Assembly (NCBI GenBank): GCA_009823395.1
Contig: CM020518.1
Coordinates: 10,840,501-10,904,500, forward strand
Length of the DNA stretch: 64,000 nt
Reading direction: 5' to 3'
From: Thamnaconus septentrionalis
Lineage: Eukaryota; Chordata; Actinopteri; Tetraodontiformes; Monacanthidae
In this document: positions 47,791-61,114 of the stretch, piece by piece
Position numbering within the stretch: position 1 is the first letter of the stretch
Layout of the letters: each line of letters opens with the position of its first letter
The notes under the pieces: generated by a model
What the model saw: only the letters and a program-made list of their open reading frames with translations
Databases searched by the model: none
What the model was told of the DNA's origin: nothing
Program-made: the position numbers and the translations under genes

Positions 47791-50700
47791 TATCGAAGCG
47801 GGGTAACAGTTACGCCTCAAGTCTATGAAATCCATCTCCCGTCTCCAGCAATTCTTGAACGAGCATCTCGTAAGTGTTTTGTTGACCTTGATGTTTAATT
47901 AGGAGTAAACTTAATGAGTGCGCTGTTGAAAACAGCTAAATTGGCCAATTATCGCACACGGTGAGCATGTACGGGGAGAACATACAGTAAATACTGAAAT
48001 TTCCCTGGTCAGTTGAAAGATGCTGAAGCTTTCGCTGAGTCCTTTGAAGTAATTCCATCATCTTGAACGTCATTATATTTGGTTGCGCCGTCTCTTGAGA
48101 GTGATTCATGATTTGCAGTTAATGTCCAATGATTCCTTGAGAGAAACTGACGAAACATCGGGAAGGACTCGACAACCAGGGCACAATCCCTGAATTCTGA
48201 TACTGTGGAAGTTGTTAGTGGCACTAGTCCTGGCTCAGAGTCATCTTAATGCATTCTTACATCAGGAGCTTTGTGAGACCGATGGGACTCGGCTTTGGCG
48301 CTCCAGAGCTGGGACAGCTTATTGCACTGCACATCGACAAGTCCAGCAGAATCCCTTAAATGTTGCAGAGAATTCAGCGACAGAATTTCTTCTTTTTTTC
48401 CCCCCATTGAGAATAAAAAGAATGGATGTCCTGCGAGCACTCTTCCAGGCCATCCACGAAGGGTTAGCATATTGTCAGTTTTAGCAGGGAAACTCAGCAA
48501 ACGTGACAGACATGCAACACCTTGATCCAAAAGTTGAATATTTTTACTCAATTTTGTTGAACTAAGAATGACTTGACAATCTCTGGCAAACAGCTGGTGT
48601 CTTTGTTTTTTGGGGGGAGAGCACTTATCTCTGTTTAACTTGCCGCACAATTCTCTTCTCCTGTCCAGTGTCTCAGCAGCCTCTCGACGCATGTCATGCC
48701 ACAGAGAGTTCAGCGAGTTCTAGCGTCTGTGCCGCTCGGGGAAAAGCTTGATTCCCCTCTTCCCCCCTCCACCATTCAAGCACAATGAAAAATACAGCGG
48801 GGGCGAAAACAGTCATTTCATTCAAACCCCCACCTCCAGTACTTCACGGATCCTAATTTACCGCCGCAAGCGCAAGTTTCGACGAGTCCCATTTCGAGAA
48901 AAGACAACCCGGCAGCGAGTCTGACAAGGTTCGCGGTAATGCGTTTATGGATGAGCGCGTGTTGGATGAGGTGAGGCAAAAAAAATAAAAAAGAGTATCT
49001 GCATGGGTAAGATTAAAGACTCCAACACATGCTGAGCCATGTCACACGCACATACGTGTGATGGATGAGTCGTGCGGTCTTCATAATTTGTGAGCTGCCC
49101 GTCACGTTCGGAGTGCGGCACGACTCAATGTGGCTTCGCCCGTGTCGGCTCCCCTTCCCCTGCGAGCGCGCTGAAGGTTATCTGTACTGACGGACTGGAG
49201 GGGTACCGGGCCAAAGCGCCGCAGGGTATTACCTGACTGGGATGAGCACCTTTTATCCCAATCAGGTCTATTGGCTCTCCGTGAGAGGAATTTGCCTTGT
49301 GGGGATTAAGGTGCGGCCATGCGTGCCATATTAATTTCACTTTTACCGAGGCTAATTTATCAATTGTGCCTTCACTTCTCATCTGATCTCGTGAAAGCAC
49401 GGGGGCGGATCGAGTAGGTATGTGACGTCTGTGTGTGTGTATTTAAAGACCAGACAGGCAGAAGGCAAAGGAATGATGTGGATTTAGTCACTTTCGTTGC
49501 TCCCACGCTGCATTTCTGTCCCGACTCCTTTTAGCCTCATCAGCGTCAGCTGCACATTACAGCAGCTCTTCCCTTATTGTTTGCGTAGCAATCAAAAAAA
49601 TCCTGAGAAGCTACCGAGGCACTCTTTGTCGCTTGCTACTAGTGACGGGGCCACTGCCACGGCTCATCATTAGGACAGATCGACCTGGTCTTCCGGGGAT
49701 CCATTTGGAATGAGTTAGGGCCACACACGTGACTCAACTCACTATTTTCCAATATTGACGCTTCCCCCCCATTAATGCTGTTTGAATTGAGCCAACCGGG
49801 GGCGAGGCGGCCAAAGTTTTCGGCGGCTCACGCTAAAGCTATGGGGCTTAGGACAGCATACGTGGAGGCGGTCAAGCAGCGCGTCTCCCCAAACACAAAC
49901 GTGACCTGAGGCCCGAGACTACGGCTGAGGCAATAAGGTAGAAAATGCAATACCACGGTCCAGCCCGTCCCACCGGACTGACTCTGTCAAAGGAGGAGTC
50001 GCTCATCTCTGTGTGTGTCCTCCTCTGCTTTGCTTTCCTCAGATTGTTCCGCCTTATATTTCCTCTTCTGTCTTTACATGGGGCAAACAAGCCCAGGCCA
50101 GCAGTGATGGGAGCTCAGGGGAAAACTGTGATGTGCTCACTCCCAACGTGAGAGGAAATTCTAAAGTTTTTTTTTTTAATCCTTGGTATGTTTTTGTGAT
50201 TCTGACACTGATTCATGTATTCCTTCATCCGAGATTGCTGCTTCCTCACCGCTTGAAATATAAAATAAAATAAAGTTTAGATTTTCTGCTGTTTAATCGT
50301 TCCAACGTCATGTGTCTCTACAGTCATTATCACCTTGCATATGTCCCATAATTCTCCGGAAGCCCTATTGCAATTGTAGTAAGTAGTAAGTGGCCACTGT
50401 AGCTTATGTCATGATTGTGAATTGTTCTTTTAAAGGCCTAGTTGTTCTTCTGCCTTTTTCCATTTAAAGTGATTTAACACACTCAAATACAACCAAACAG
50501 CTTGCATAGTTGCTGCTACCTTTTGCTTTACATTTTGGGAGCAACTTGGCCGGGACTCTTTCAAGCTTTTTCCCCTCGCCCGAAAGTGATAAACTGTGAG
50601 TTGTGTCTCGCGGTGGCCTCGGACCCATTAGCGTTTTTCTGGGCAGCTCGGACAAGAGCCGCGCTCTCATTTGCCTGGAGGAGTGCCGAGTCAGCTGTTC

Positions 50701-51869
50701 ATTTGGCTGTGTGCTTCCGACAGCCTCTATATTCTCCCCTACCTTTACCGCTGCCATTTGTTTCTCCTCAACTCAACCCACAAAGCCGCACCAAGCTCAA
50801 ACACACACGCCGCGCACAAGGTCACAAAGATGCTTTAGTGACTTGCCGCACAGAGACGGTTCGAGAGCTTAGGGCAAAAGAAGAGCATTGCCACAGTTCT
50901 ACCAGGTTGCCGATGCAACGCCCACGCACAGCACAACACTTCGCCGTCGATCGTGTGGGAACTAGCTGCACTGTTTGACAAATAAGGGACACAAACACCT
51001 TAAATTTGCCATATGCGCACACAAAGTAGACAATGTTGGGACATGCCAAAACCTCTTATTGGGTTCTTTTTCAAGCAGAATTGGATAGAAGCAAACACTG
51101 TTGTTGAGTCTTTGCTCCGATTCCTTTCCAGTGGTGGATGATTCAGGTTCAGACTTTCCAACAGTCGGGGAGAAGAAGATTCTTGTCTGCATCAGTTCTC
51201 TATCCGCCGCTAGCTTCCTCCACCACACAGTTGACTGCACAGTGAACTCCGAGGGCCTCCCGAGGCACCACCTCAGTTCGCCGGCGTTCCAGTGCCCAGT
51301 GCTGTGGTTGATGCCGGGGACTGAACATGAATAATAATTCTGGGGAAATTCTTCAAGAGGAGATAACTCCATGCATGTATGCATTTAATTTCCTGTTTGC
51401 CTCAACGTGATCTGTATGAAAGAGCAGCAAAGTGCTCAAGCAGTTCTTGGACAGTTACAAACTTGACCTGCAGAGGAAAATATGGCCATTTTGCATCGCA
51501 ATATGTGGAAATCACATGTTTACACTGAAACCTGAGTGATGAAATGACAGAGAAAATTCATTACGGTGTAATGTTTGATATCACAAGACCTGTTTTGACC
51601 GCTCTCACAGAGACAATTTTGGGGCTTTTTAGCAGATTAACCCTAAATGACACCAAATGATACCTGCCCCAATTTGGATAAAGGATGAAGTGAAACCATT
51701 CAATAATCCAGGATCTGTTTTGGCAACGCTCTCATCTGCCCAAGTAGGTTGTTTAAAAAAAGGGGAGAAAAGAAGAACTTCCTGCACCAAATCACTGCTC
51801 ATGATATCACCCAGGTTTTCCAGTCACTGCTCACCGGCGCACGGGTCTGACTTTTTAAAATAGCTGCGG

Positions 51870-52140
51870 AGGCGTACAATGGCCTCATCTGTCTTCTTTG
51901 CTTTCCTTTCACCTCTGATTAAATGAGCGTGATGGATCTGGCTGTCATTATGGAGACTGAGGGCTGGCGGATGGGAGACATCACAAATCAGCTTTATGTG
52001 GGACCGGTGTGGAGTGGAGGTAGCAGCTTTACAGCACCCGCGATATTAATGGAGGCGACCCTTTTTACTTTGCCCCGTTTCACTTCAGACGCATGGCGGC
52101 GCATCGTTCATCATAGTTACCACTGCCCGTGATTCTAATG
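51870..52140. promoter_or_regulatory. Candidate conserved non-coding element
   Basis: A repeat-free block has CTCTGATTAAATGAGCG, GGCTGTCATTATGGAGAC, GCGATATTAATGGAGGC and GGCGGCGCATCGTTCATC. A 69-codon frame (51923-52132) spans it but has no family resemblance and no good splice sites. Confidence 0.22.
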
Positions 52141-53664
52141 TTCTAATGTCTCTAATTCTCATTTCTAAATGATGCTTTATTCTGTTTTTTACAAAAACAA
52201 AAATGCAAGCTTTCTTAAATAGAACACCAGTTTCCACTAATGTTGAAGGCTATATACTTTTTATATATTAAAACTATGGCAAAGGTAAAAAAAAAAAAAA
52301 AAAGAATAAATATAGTTTTTCTCTAACAAAACAGATTTTCACCTAAAAACCTTTGATGTTTTACTTTAATCTGGAATAAAACAACCAAAATGACAAATGT
52401 AAATGAACAAGCCTTGTATTTTCCCAGTGAAGGTTGTTATGCCAATTGCAGGCAAATGGGTGTGGGGGAGCTACATTGGATTAAAAAAAAAACAAAAATA
52501 GAATTAAAAAAAAACAACTTAAGCAATCCAATCGGAAACAGTGGGAAATCAGTGTGGAACTCCTAACAATGTCAGGTGTTCCCTTCCACCGAGTGGGTTT
52601 CTATGCGTTTGTCTATCTCTGTGTGTGTGCGTGCGCATGCACCCAGCCTTCTTTGATTTCTTCCCTTTGATACGTGCGAGTCATAAAACAATGTCTCCAC
52701 GCAAAAAAAAAAGCCTCTGACGGAATTCTTCCCTGTGTGAAAATCCAGCCGCCCGACATGAGCTCGCATTTTATGCATTAATGTCTTGAGAGGCGCGTGT
52801 GAGCAATACTAACCAGTCTGCAGGCTGTGCCTTTGTGGGGAGATCGGCATTCTCCCTGCACTTTGAGCCAGTGTGCCTCTTACTTTGTGTATGTGTGTAT
52901 GTGTTACACATGTCCCCCACCTCCTCCGCCCATTATCTGCCTTGACATCCTCATTGTTCCCACCCATGTGTGGCGCTGGCTGCAATCGGAGCCCCGTCTC
53001 TCCAGCGGTGCTGATCATACATTTCTGCCAGCCTCTCACTGTTATGAAATAGTGATTAAAAGGATAAGTCGAGGAATACGCAGCAATGTGAAAGAATGTG
53101 ATAACCCCCACTCTGCAGAAATGAGGAAATCTCGCAATGTATAAAACCACCAACAACGTAGATAACCTCTAACGTGAAGAATAGGGCTTGCATTCGAGAA
53201 AAAGTGCAGCAGAGTTGACAAAATTAAACTGAAGCAAAGAGAAGATAATCAAGTCAGTGTTGGTGATTTTTATTTTTAATAGGTTTGTGAACGCCCACAG
53301 ACTATTTTCATCACAACCAAGGAAATGTTGATCGGTCCTTTATTAAGATAATGGCTGGACAAAATAAATTTGATGAATTGCAAATCTTTGCAATCTGTGG
53401 GAACTGTGATGCAATATGTTAGAGGAGACGAGTGTAAAGAAAAGCTACTCTAACTAGTCAGACAATATCAAGTCACAAGTCTAACAAGAGTTTATTTCAG
53501 GTGCAAAACACGGGCAGCCGGCGGCATGACACCACGGCACTAAAGGCCAATCTGAAATGAGCAGACGGTAAGCGACGGCACAGCCGACGCACGCACAACA
53601 TAAAGCTACGACTCGGCAATGAATCTCTCTCACACCCACTCGGCCTCCTCTGAGGTTTTTAAAC

Positions 53665-54017
53665 ATGAACCCGGCGACGGACCCGAGCGCAACACCAGAC
53701 AGTCTGAATAAATATCTCCTCCTCACCCATCCAGCTTACAAAGCGGAGTGTGGGAGGATAGTAAGTCAACAAATGCAGGGCCGGTCATTGCCTACGCATG
53801 TGTCCTGCCAGCTTCCCACTGACCGAGCCCAAGGAGGCCCCCTTGGGGGGCGCTCCCTCATGCCAAACATGCCAGCTTTGATTCACGATTGCGAAGCAGA
53901 AAGGGTCGGCCAAACTGGGGAGGAAAAGTGTCTACAGTTGTCCTACAACTGTTGCGAGCAGTGCAGGAATTGCTTGCGGCAAGGCTACATGAGAGAACTC
54001 TGCGTCGCATGCCCCAG
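53665..54017 (+). other. Open frame with a cysteine-rich end and a splice-donor-like boundary; unassigned
   Basis: The frame is open from 53665, and its last 45 or so codons are cysteine-rich, containing CLQLSYNCCEQCRNCLRQ and then ELCVACP. The frame ends at CCCCAG|GTAACA (54017/54018), a passable donor. A weak acceptor (GCCAG at 53875) is possible. The CC..C..C spacing recalls secreted cysteine-rich modules, but I cannot match a family and found no partner exons. It is most likely chance. Confidence 0.12.
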
Positions 54018-54339
54018 GTAACAACGAGACAATAGAATACCAGTTTCTCTGTTAACATCTTTCAATCCGGCGTAGAGGAAATTGTTCCGCGTGCGAAGCC
54101 GAAAACTGTCTCTTTTTCTTTGGGATTCCACAATCCGGTGAAACAAGAGTGATTTTATTTTCTTAGAAGCAACATTGATTTGTCTGAGGAGCCAAGCGTG
54201 AACGGGCTCCTTCTATCGCGACGGACCGCCGCCCATCGTGGCCTTTCCTCATCAGATTCTTCAGTGCCAAGCCATTTTATCTAATGTCTGTGTGAATATG
54301 GGGGTGGGCGTTTGTCTGTGTGCGTTGGTGGGGAGGTGT

Positions 54340-54365
54340 GGGTCCGTATGGGGTGGGGGAAGGGG
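54340..54365 (+). other. Canonical G-quadruplex motif
   Basis: GGG-TCCGTAT-GGGG-T-GGGGG-AA-GGGG is an intergenic motif about 100 bases before the L2-like tail. Confidence 0.85.
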
Positions 54366-54460
54366 CAGTGGAGCTTTTTATTATTTATTTTTTTCCCTCA
54401 TTGTTACTATTATGATTGTTGTTCTTATTATTATTATTATCTTTCTTTGTTTTGTTCTGT

Positions 54461-54537
54461 TTTATGTTGTTAAGCACTGTGGGTTGCACATGTTGTATGA
54501 GCAGTGATATATAAATAAAGTTTATTCTTATTATTAT
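54461..54537 (+). mobile_element. 3' tail of an L2-like LINE (5'-truncated)
   Basis: The sequence TAAGCACTGTGGGTTGCACA, then a GTATGAGCAGTG segment and ATATAAATAAAGTTTATT followed by a TTATTATT tail, matches the layout of the very common teleost LINE 3' end: a GCACT...TTGCA...TATGA..AGTGCTATATAAATAAAG core ending in a short tandem tail. Only the tail is present and no reverse-transcriptase frame is visible. A TTATTATT run also lies just upstream (54425-54440). The identification is from recall of the family consensus. Confidence 0.55.
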
Positions 54538-56000
54538 CTGCGGCCACCATTGTCTTCGCCTGCGGCACGTCAACAGGTCCGTCCTGTAAATGCCACAAGT
54601 TTGATTTGTCAGATTTGCCACAAAATGCCGCGAGGCACGCCGATCAACCTTGGGATCCCGCCGGCACAGGGACAAGCAAGAGAAAAAGAGAGAGTGAGTA
54701 TTTTTTTTCTCAAAGATAAAGGTGCTGTCCTTTTTTCTGACGTGAATGAATTTTAGTCCTACTGAGGATTCTGACCAGTAGATTACAATTCATATAAAAA
54801 CTGCTTCTGTTTGAGAGAGGGACCAAAAAAAACTTTCAAAAGTGCTATTTCCACAACACTGCTTCTTCTTAAATCACCCACTTCTGTTTATTCTTACATC
54901 GATTTTTTTTCCTTTTCTCTCTTCGAAGCACACACGAAAATGCCCAATAGAAGAGTTTCCCTCACAAACCTGGACAGTCGCTGGTGTCACGGCCCTGCGG
55001 TGTTTCTGCTTGCTGTGTATTTCAAGCAAACATAGACAGAGGATGCCACCACGATGAGTATTACTACAATGTGATGTGATGTTGCTGCCCCTCCTCCCCC
55101 CACTCCTTTTTACGACACCCTGCCTCCTCCCAACCATCCCTCCATCCCTATCTGGCAGCAGAACAGAGGACTCAGCGATGTCATTTTGCGTGGCATCAGC
55201 ACAGGAGCCGAGCAGATTGTGTCAGCAATGTGAGGCTACAGGTAGAGACAGTTTATTCACCCCCTTCAGGGATGAATGGGGGATATGGAAGCGAGATAGT
55301 ATCAGGGGGAGGAACGAGGGTACAGGGTGCAACAGCAGGAGCGTATGCACGCCAGCAGTTGCTCATCATATAGAGCATTATGGAGAAAAGGCAGTGGGCG
55401 GAGCTAAAGATCTCCTGTCTGTCTGCCAGATACAGCCATCTTTTGTGTGTCATCCGCATAGAGCTTGACACAAACCCAACTAAAAATACACCACAATGCA
55501 AATATGATCAAGACCGCAGATGTAATTTACCACCAAGATAAGCAAAAGCTACATGCAACGCCCCTCTGAAAACCTTTTTCCCGTTTGTAGCGATGTTGTG
55601 GAAAGGAACGTCGACTCATGTAATTTGCCTTTTACCCTAAAGTAACTCGTGGATCCCGTCTTGAAATGTCAGACAGAGAACAGGAAAATGTCACCAGCAG
55701 ATTTCTGGGGAGCAAACTGCCCGGGTCTTTGTGCGCGCGCACATACGCCAACATTTCACATGAATAACAACTCGTTCCTGGACGTCTCTCTTGAGAAAGG
55801 CAAACATGTTTCTTAATCCACCTGCAGCAGTGAGAAATCAATAGTGTTTTTGCTCAGCAACACTGAGAGAGGGAAAAAAATAAACAGATGGCTCGTCTGT
55901 CCACGTTACACAACGTTGACACGGCCTCACGTCTCACGTGTCTCACGGCCTGCTAGTGTGAACACGCGCCAACAACAAATGGTGCGATCGTCAAAGAGAT

Positions 56001-56025
56001 ACTGGGTTCAAATCCTGGTGACAAA
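56001..56025 (+). repeat. isolated B-box/T-arm-like motif
   Basis: CTGGGTTCAAATCCTGG forms a 5-bp T-arm stem (with two G-T pairs) around a TTCAAAT loop. No A box lies at the right distance upstream. It is probably another fragment of the tRNA-like repeats found 150-300 bases downstream, in the opposite orientation. Confidence 0.3.
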
Positions 56026-56144
56026 TTCTAAAAAAGTGACATGCTAAAAGTTATTTTATTGAAGATTTTGCACTATTTAATCTCAACCAAAACTCAGAGA
56101 TGATTGTCGTGACAAACAAAGGAGTTAGGGAGAAATTAGGTGTG

Positions 56145-56212
56145 TTGTCGGAGAATCGAACCAACAACCTCATGCACCACATGCACAGTCAGATTTCCAC
56201 CAGTTAACTGTC
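56145..56212 (-). repeat. tRNA-like unit (SINE-type), unit B
   Basis: The minus strand carries GGTTCGATTC (plus-strand 56153-56162), an excellent Pol III B box, preceded about 44 bases upstream by TTAACTGGTGGAAATC, a weak D-arm-like segment. It is in the same orientation as unit A, with B boxes about 95 bases apart, suggesting a tandem tRNA-like repeat of the sort seen in fish SINEs. It is degenerate and no mature tRNA fold is convincing. Confidence 0.4.
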
Positions 56213-56242
56213 CTGGTGAGGTGACATTTTATTTATGACATT

Positions 56243-56308
56243 TATTTTCTTGAACCTCGGTCTCCCACATCACAATCAGCCCTCTAACAAACTGAGCTCA
56301 CCTGCCTG
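56243..56308 (-). repeat. tRNA-like unit (SINE-type), unit A
   Basis: On the minus strand the sequence reads GAGCTCAGTTTGTTAGAGG (D-arm, Pol III A box) and 44 bases later GAGGTTCAAG (B box). That is the spacing expected between positions 8 and 52 of a tRNA. The GCTC/GAG D-stem is intact. The anticodon and T arms do not pair well and the acceptor is not recognisable, so this is a degenerate tRNA-derived sequence and not a working tRNA gene. It lies next to a second similar unit and the long (TA)n tract. Confidence 0.5.
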
Positions 56309-56343
56309 AGGAATAGCAGTGCATAGATAAACATTTACATATA

Positions 56344-56458
<115 letters not shown>

Positions 56459-56978
56459 TATAGCTTAGTTGGCTCCACAAGTGGCCTGATTGGCTTTTGG
56501 ATTGTGAACAGTGCCAACTCATGCTCTAAAGTATTTTATTTTATTGTCTGAGCTTCCAGAAGAGATTTCAAGAAGCCTGTTTACTTGGTGGCAAAAATAC
56601 ACGGTGAGCGCTCAAGTGCGACGCTTGCCGCGAGGAGAAAGCCAAGCATGGCGGCGTTGCTTTCCCTGAGCACAGCGTGAAGGAATCAGCCGTCATCAGT
56701 GAGAAAAATCCCTCCAGCGAACCCCGTTGAGAAGGAAGATTTGTCATCCCAATATCCCCAGCTCTCGGAGGCACGCCGGCGATATGACGGTGTCCTGTGC
56801 GGTGAGGCTGTTTGAACGAGCAGGGCAGAGGACTGCGGAGGATATAAGGGAGGGAGACAAAGTGGGAAAATGAAGCGTTTTGGTTGATTAGGTTTGAGAA
56901 AGGACAGAGAGCCCGGGGCCGTCTTACAGGGAAAAGTTAAACATTTTCATAAATCTGTTCTCTCCGAGTTCACCTGCA

Positions 56979-57001
56979 GCGGCGGCGGCGGCGGCGGCGG
57001 C
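56979..57001. repeat. (GGC)n run
   Basis: Seven to eight GGC units in the intergenic region. It gives poly-Gly or poly-Ala in open frames that are not otherwise protein-like. Confidence 0.9.
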
Positions 57002-59204
57002 AGCGAGGCTCAAATCACGTTCTGCTTGATGGGCTCGAGATGGGAGACACTGATGCCGAACGAGGTTGAAGAGGGTGGGGATGGATGGTGCGTGCGTGTA
57101 TGTGTATGCGTCTGTGTGTGTGTTGGGAGAGGTGGTGTCACGTCCACCTCCAGAAGAAGAAAAAAAACTTGCCTGCTCATTACACTTTCCCTCACGAGCC
57201 GCCTGAACCATAACCATCCTCCCCTCCCCGTGCTGATGCAGGTGAAATGAGCTCATTCCCACTCCATTCACAAGCTGAGTGCACCAGCATTGAGACGAGG
57301 GGTGGGGAAAGCATAATAAGTTCAGACTCCCAGAGTTAGACTGCCTGCGGGCGCTAAATTGGAGGATGAACAGTGGAGACTTGATGGAAGCAGAGTGTGT
57401 GCTTGCAGTGGGGGATACTTTTAAAAAGATGCACTAGGTAACCAGGCCTCAGAGAGGTTTTTTTTTTTTTTTTTTTACAGTGTTGGGGACGTTTTCAACA
57501 AATCTTCTTTAGAGAAATACTCTTGGTTTATTTGTTTCCCACAGGACTCTGACTCAAACCCACATTTGTCTTTTTCTAAAAAAAATAAATATATTGGGCT
57601 CTTGTTTGTGAGGTGTAATCCGCTCGAGAGCCAGCATGAATTTAATGTACGGGCCCACAATTTTGGTTAGTTTTATTACGAATGCAGCTTGTGCGTTGGG
57701 ATGAACTTACGCTGAACGCAACAATCTCGAGGAAGACCTATCATCTGATGCGTGCGCAGGTTCGGATGCAAAAACAAAACTCCAGAGGTCCGGCTCTGCA
57801 AGAAGCTCTCTCTGCATCGACAAGGTCGTTCAGAAAGTGCTGGGGGAAAAAATAAACAAACAAAACTAAATAGATTCATATGGTGTCCACTGGCAGTTCA
57901 AACTAAGTTCGGTCACAATTCTGTTGTGTGTCTGGGAGTTTTGTGTAGGCTTCGAAACAACGGAGACTCAGCCTTCGGCTAGCGCTACTATAGATTTTGC
58001 AGCCAGTTGTCAGGAAAGGGAAGCCAGGAGGATGCTTAGGGCAAAATCTACACATACAGCACTTCATTAAAAGACCACCACAAGTTTGTGACAGTTTGCC
58101 CTAAAGTCACCCATCAACAAAAAGCAAATCCTTCTTGTCACCTCTTTGGCCTCATGGGGTGCGAACACATGACCATTTTGCTGACCAATTTTCGTACCTG
58201 GTTTGAATTTCGAGACGGAAACCAAACGATCCATCTGGGGAAATCTCCCGTTTTAGCTTTCAGGCGGTGGCAGCTGTGGGAGGGGCTTGTGCAGGGCAAA
58301 AGTGATAAGTGACCACTAGCTTGTGAACAAATGTGCTGGCAGAGTGATTAGCGGGCCGCTGCACTTCAGGAATCACAAAAAGAGCGGGAGTCCTTTCTCG
58401 CCGGACCAAGATGAGTTTCCATTCAGTGTCATTCATTGAGGTCATCTCATCTGCCAGTACGCAATGTGCCAGAGAGGCTGGTTTCCAGTCGTCTGTTGCA
58501 GCAATTTTGTAATATCATCCTTTTATTTCTGTGGCCTCTCTCTTCCAAATTGAATCCAAAAAATATTGGACAAGTGAAATTAATCCAACAGGATAAGGAA
58601 ATCATTCTATCGGGTGTCAATTTAATGTAACACATCTGTAATCTACACCTGGGGACTGGACAGGATTTATTTTTTATGTAACCTTACAAAACAACACATC
58701 CATCCTGTGGTAGTCTCTGTATCTAGCAAAATGTGTTGTCCTGAAGTCCTGTATGCTGAATATCCCACATAGCTGCTTCAAACGTGAAGGATCTGTCCAC
58801 CCCTGAAGTATCCTTGATTGTCAAGAAACAGCCGCTGCGTCACATCGACTTTTCCCACCCACCTGCGAAACCCTCTCCGCTTGCATAATGGCCCAGTAGC
58901 AACAACATCACTCCTGGCCCGAGTGTCCGCGCTGCTTTTGCTCTACTGCTTGAACAAATTACTTTTTACACCTGCCAGGTTATAATTTCGTCTCCTTTAG
59001 GACTTTGCAAAAAAAAAAATTACATATCATTAAAGCACTGGTGGTGAGTGAAGTCAAAAATAGATCATTTTCTTAAGATTTTTATTTTTGCTGCACAGTC
59101 GCACACCAACATGATGCAACACTGCCACCGGTCTGGCATTTAACAGTGACGAAAGAATGAATTGCCGCTATTCCCAATTCCTTGGTAAACCCAAAGGGGA
59201 ACTG

Positions 59205-59236
59205 CCCATTAGTCCGACCTCCCATTAGTCCGATCT
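59205..59236. repeat. 16-bp tandem duplication
   Basis: CCCATTAGTCCGACCT is followed immediately by CCCATTAGTCCGATCT, with one mismatch. Confidence 0.95.
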
Positions 59237-60734
59237 CCCAACGCAAAGATTGATGGTGCTGCAGTGGACAGGAAGTAGAAAGCAGTGGACCTTCAGAAAA
59301 CACACAGAGAAGGAAACAAGAGCCAACAGGTCAAAATGCCTTTTTCAATATGTATAAGGAAGACCTGCCGCAAAATAGCACAGATGACAACCCCTTAATG
59401 TCTGAACAATAAAAATACATACAACTGCATTGCCTTGCTTCTGAGTTCAGCACCATACTTTTAGTCCAGTGGACTACATTCAAAGTTAAACTATAAAAGA
59501 CAAGGCTTTATAGCTTAAAAAAAACCCCACAAAAAACAAGAAATTATTCTGAAAGGTTATTTTCTTTAGTTTTTATGACACTAAAACTACTGGTGGTGTT
59601 CAGACCACACACGTACTGGGATTAGTTTAAATTTCTAACAGGCTTGAGGTTTTTCTGACAAAAACAGGTTGCTAAAACATTGCCCAGTGCCAACAATAGC
59701 ATACCTGGAGGATCTTCAGCACCCCCATGCTGCAGACTCGGGCTGTAAGGCCAGATGGCAGCTGACCTATCCAGTGACTGGTGTTTTGTCAGGTGACCCA
59801 CGCTGCAATCCTTCCTTTCACTCGCAGCTGTCCTCTCCGATCTTTTCAACTTCATCCCCTGTGCTGCAGCTCCTCTCCAGAGATAATTGTTTTGCTCCCG
59901 GACCCTTGTTCAAGCCCGGCTTATTATTCAGACCTTCGCCAGCGGCCGGCTGATAACCTCTAACTGCTGTGAGCAATTAACAAGAGTTCACCTACTGTAA
60001 CGCCCAAATGAAGGAATCCCGTTGGAGCCAGAGGCGGACCAGGAAAGAGAAGGTGAGGACAGAACAAGGAGGGAACAGTGGATAAGAGGCTGAGAGAAGA
60101 GACGCGCAGAGGACCATTTTATGCTTCCCCAACAGGAAATCAATGCTAATGAACGGGTCGGTTCATGCTGCGACGTGATAAGGAAATTACCAACTGAGTG
60201 AAATGCTGAATGGGCAAAGGCGTGCGTGACCAGAAACTGATAAGAGCGGTTGGCAACAACGACCAACAATCCAATTTGCAACGTACGGCAAACACAAGGT
60301 GTCCGAGCCCATTAGGAAGTGGTCTAAGCTGAAGCTGGTCAATATCTCCAGAAGTGTATTGATTTGGGAGACAGAGAAAGGTTTTTGCTACCAGATACCC
60401 AGCAGATTTGAGAAGTTAGACTGACTCCAACCAATTTGTTTGAACATCATGGCTGATCTATAGAATTGAAGAATATCTGATGTCTTTGGGGTTAACTATA
60501 GCCAGAAGTGTAACGGGGCAAGAGCTAAAATTAACCCAGAATGAGTTGTTGCACCGTAAGAGGCTGTCCCAGTGGGCTAACATGGACAGACTATGTATTA
60601 TAACTGTATAACAGAACCTCACTGTCCGGTGGTCGACACATCTCTAGGAAGCATTTTCACCACAACAATTAGATCTTCAGAGCTATTGGTCTCAACAATA
60701 CGCAAATGTTCCTCAGAATGAACAGATTGACAAG

Positions 60735-60773
60735 TTAGTACTAGTACTAGTAGAGAGAGAGAGAGAGAGAGAG
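60735..60773. repeat. TACTAG repeats followed by (GA)n
   Basis: TTAGTACTAGTACTAGTAG is an overlapping palindromic repeat and runs straight into about eleven GA units. Confidence 0.88.
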
Positions 60774-61085
60774 CTGACAGTCGGGTTTGTGCAACTAGCT
60801 GCCGGCACCATGAGTGAAGTCTTTCTCCAGAAGTGCTAATTAAACTGGGAAGGTGTATTAAAAAGCGCTACAAATTAGTTGGCAGTCCCTGGTGGAATCA
60901 AGTATTTTGCAGGTTGCAGGAGTAAACATATCTGCTGTGTCTATTCAGCCGCGCATATTTGTTGGCCTCTGCACTTTTCCTGCAGAGCAACAGCAAGCAT
61001 CGCTCAGAGGGTGGAGGTTTCCCGGCAGAGAGAACAATGGGATCAGGGGCGGCGGAGATCAGACGCTTTCATTTCTGTTGTAACT

Positions 61086-61114
61086 GGGGAAAAAGGGGGG
61101 TGGGGAGGTAGGGG
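61086..61114 (+). other. Canonical G-quadruplex motif
   Basis: GGGG-AAAAA-GGGGGG-T-GGGG-AGGTA-GGGG lies in the distal intergenic region. Confidence 0.85.

Noticed and set aside
48009..48692. Adjacent minus-strand open frames (71 and 148 codons)
   Set aside because: No recognisable domain, no promoter or splice structure, and composition not protein-like.
56243..56308. Functional tRNA gene
   Set aside because: A and B boxes are present but the anticodon, T and acceptor stems do not pair. It is treated as a tRNA-derived repeat.
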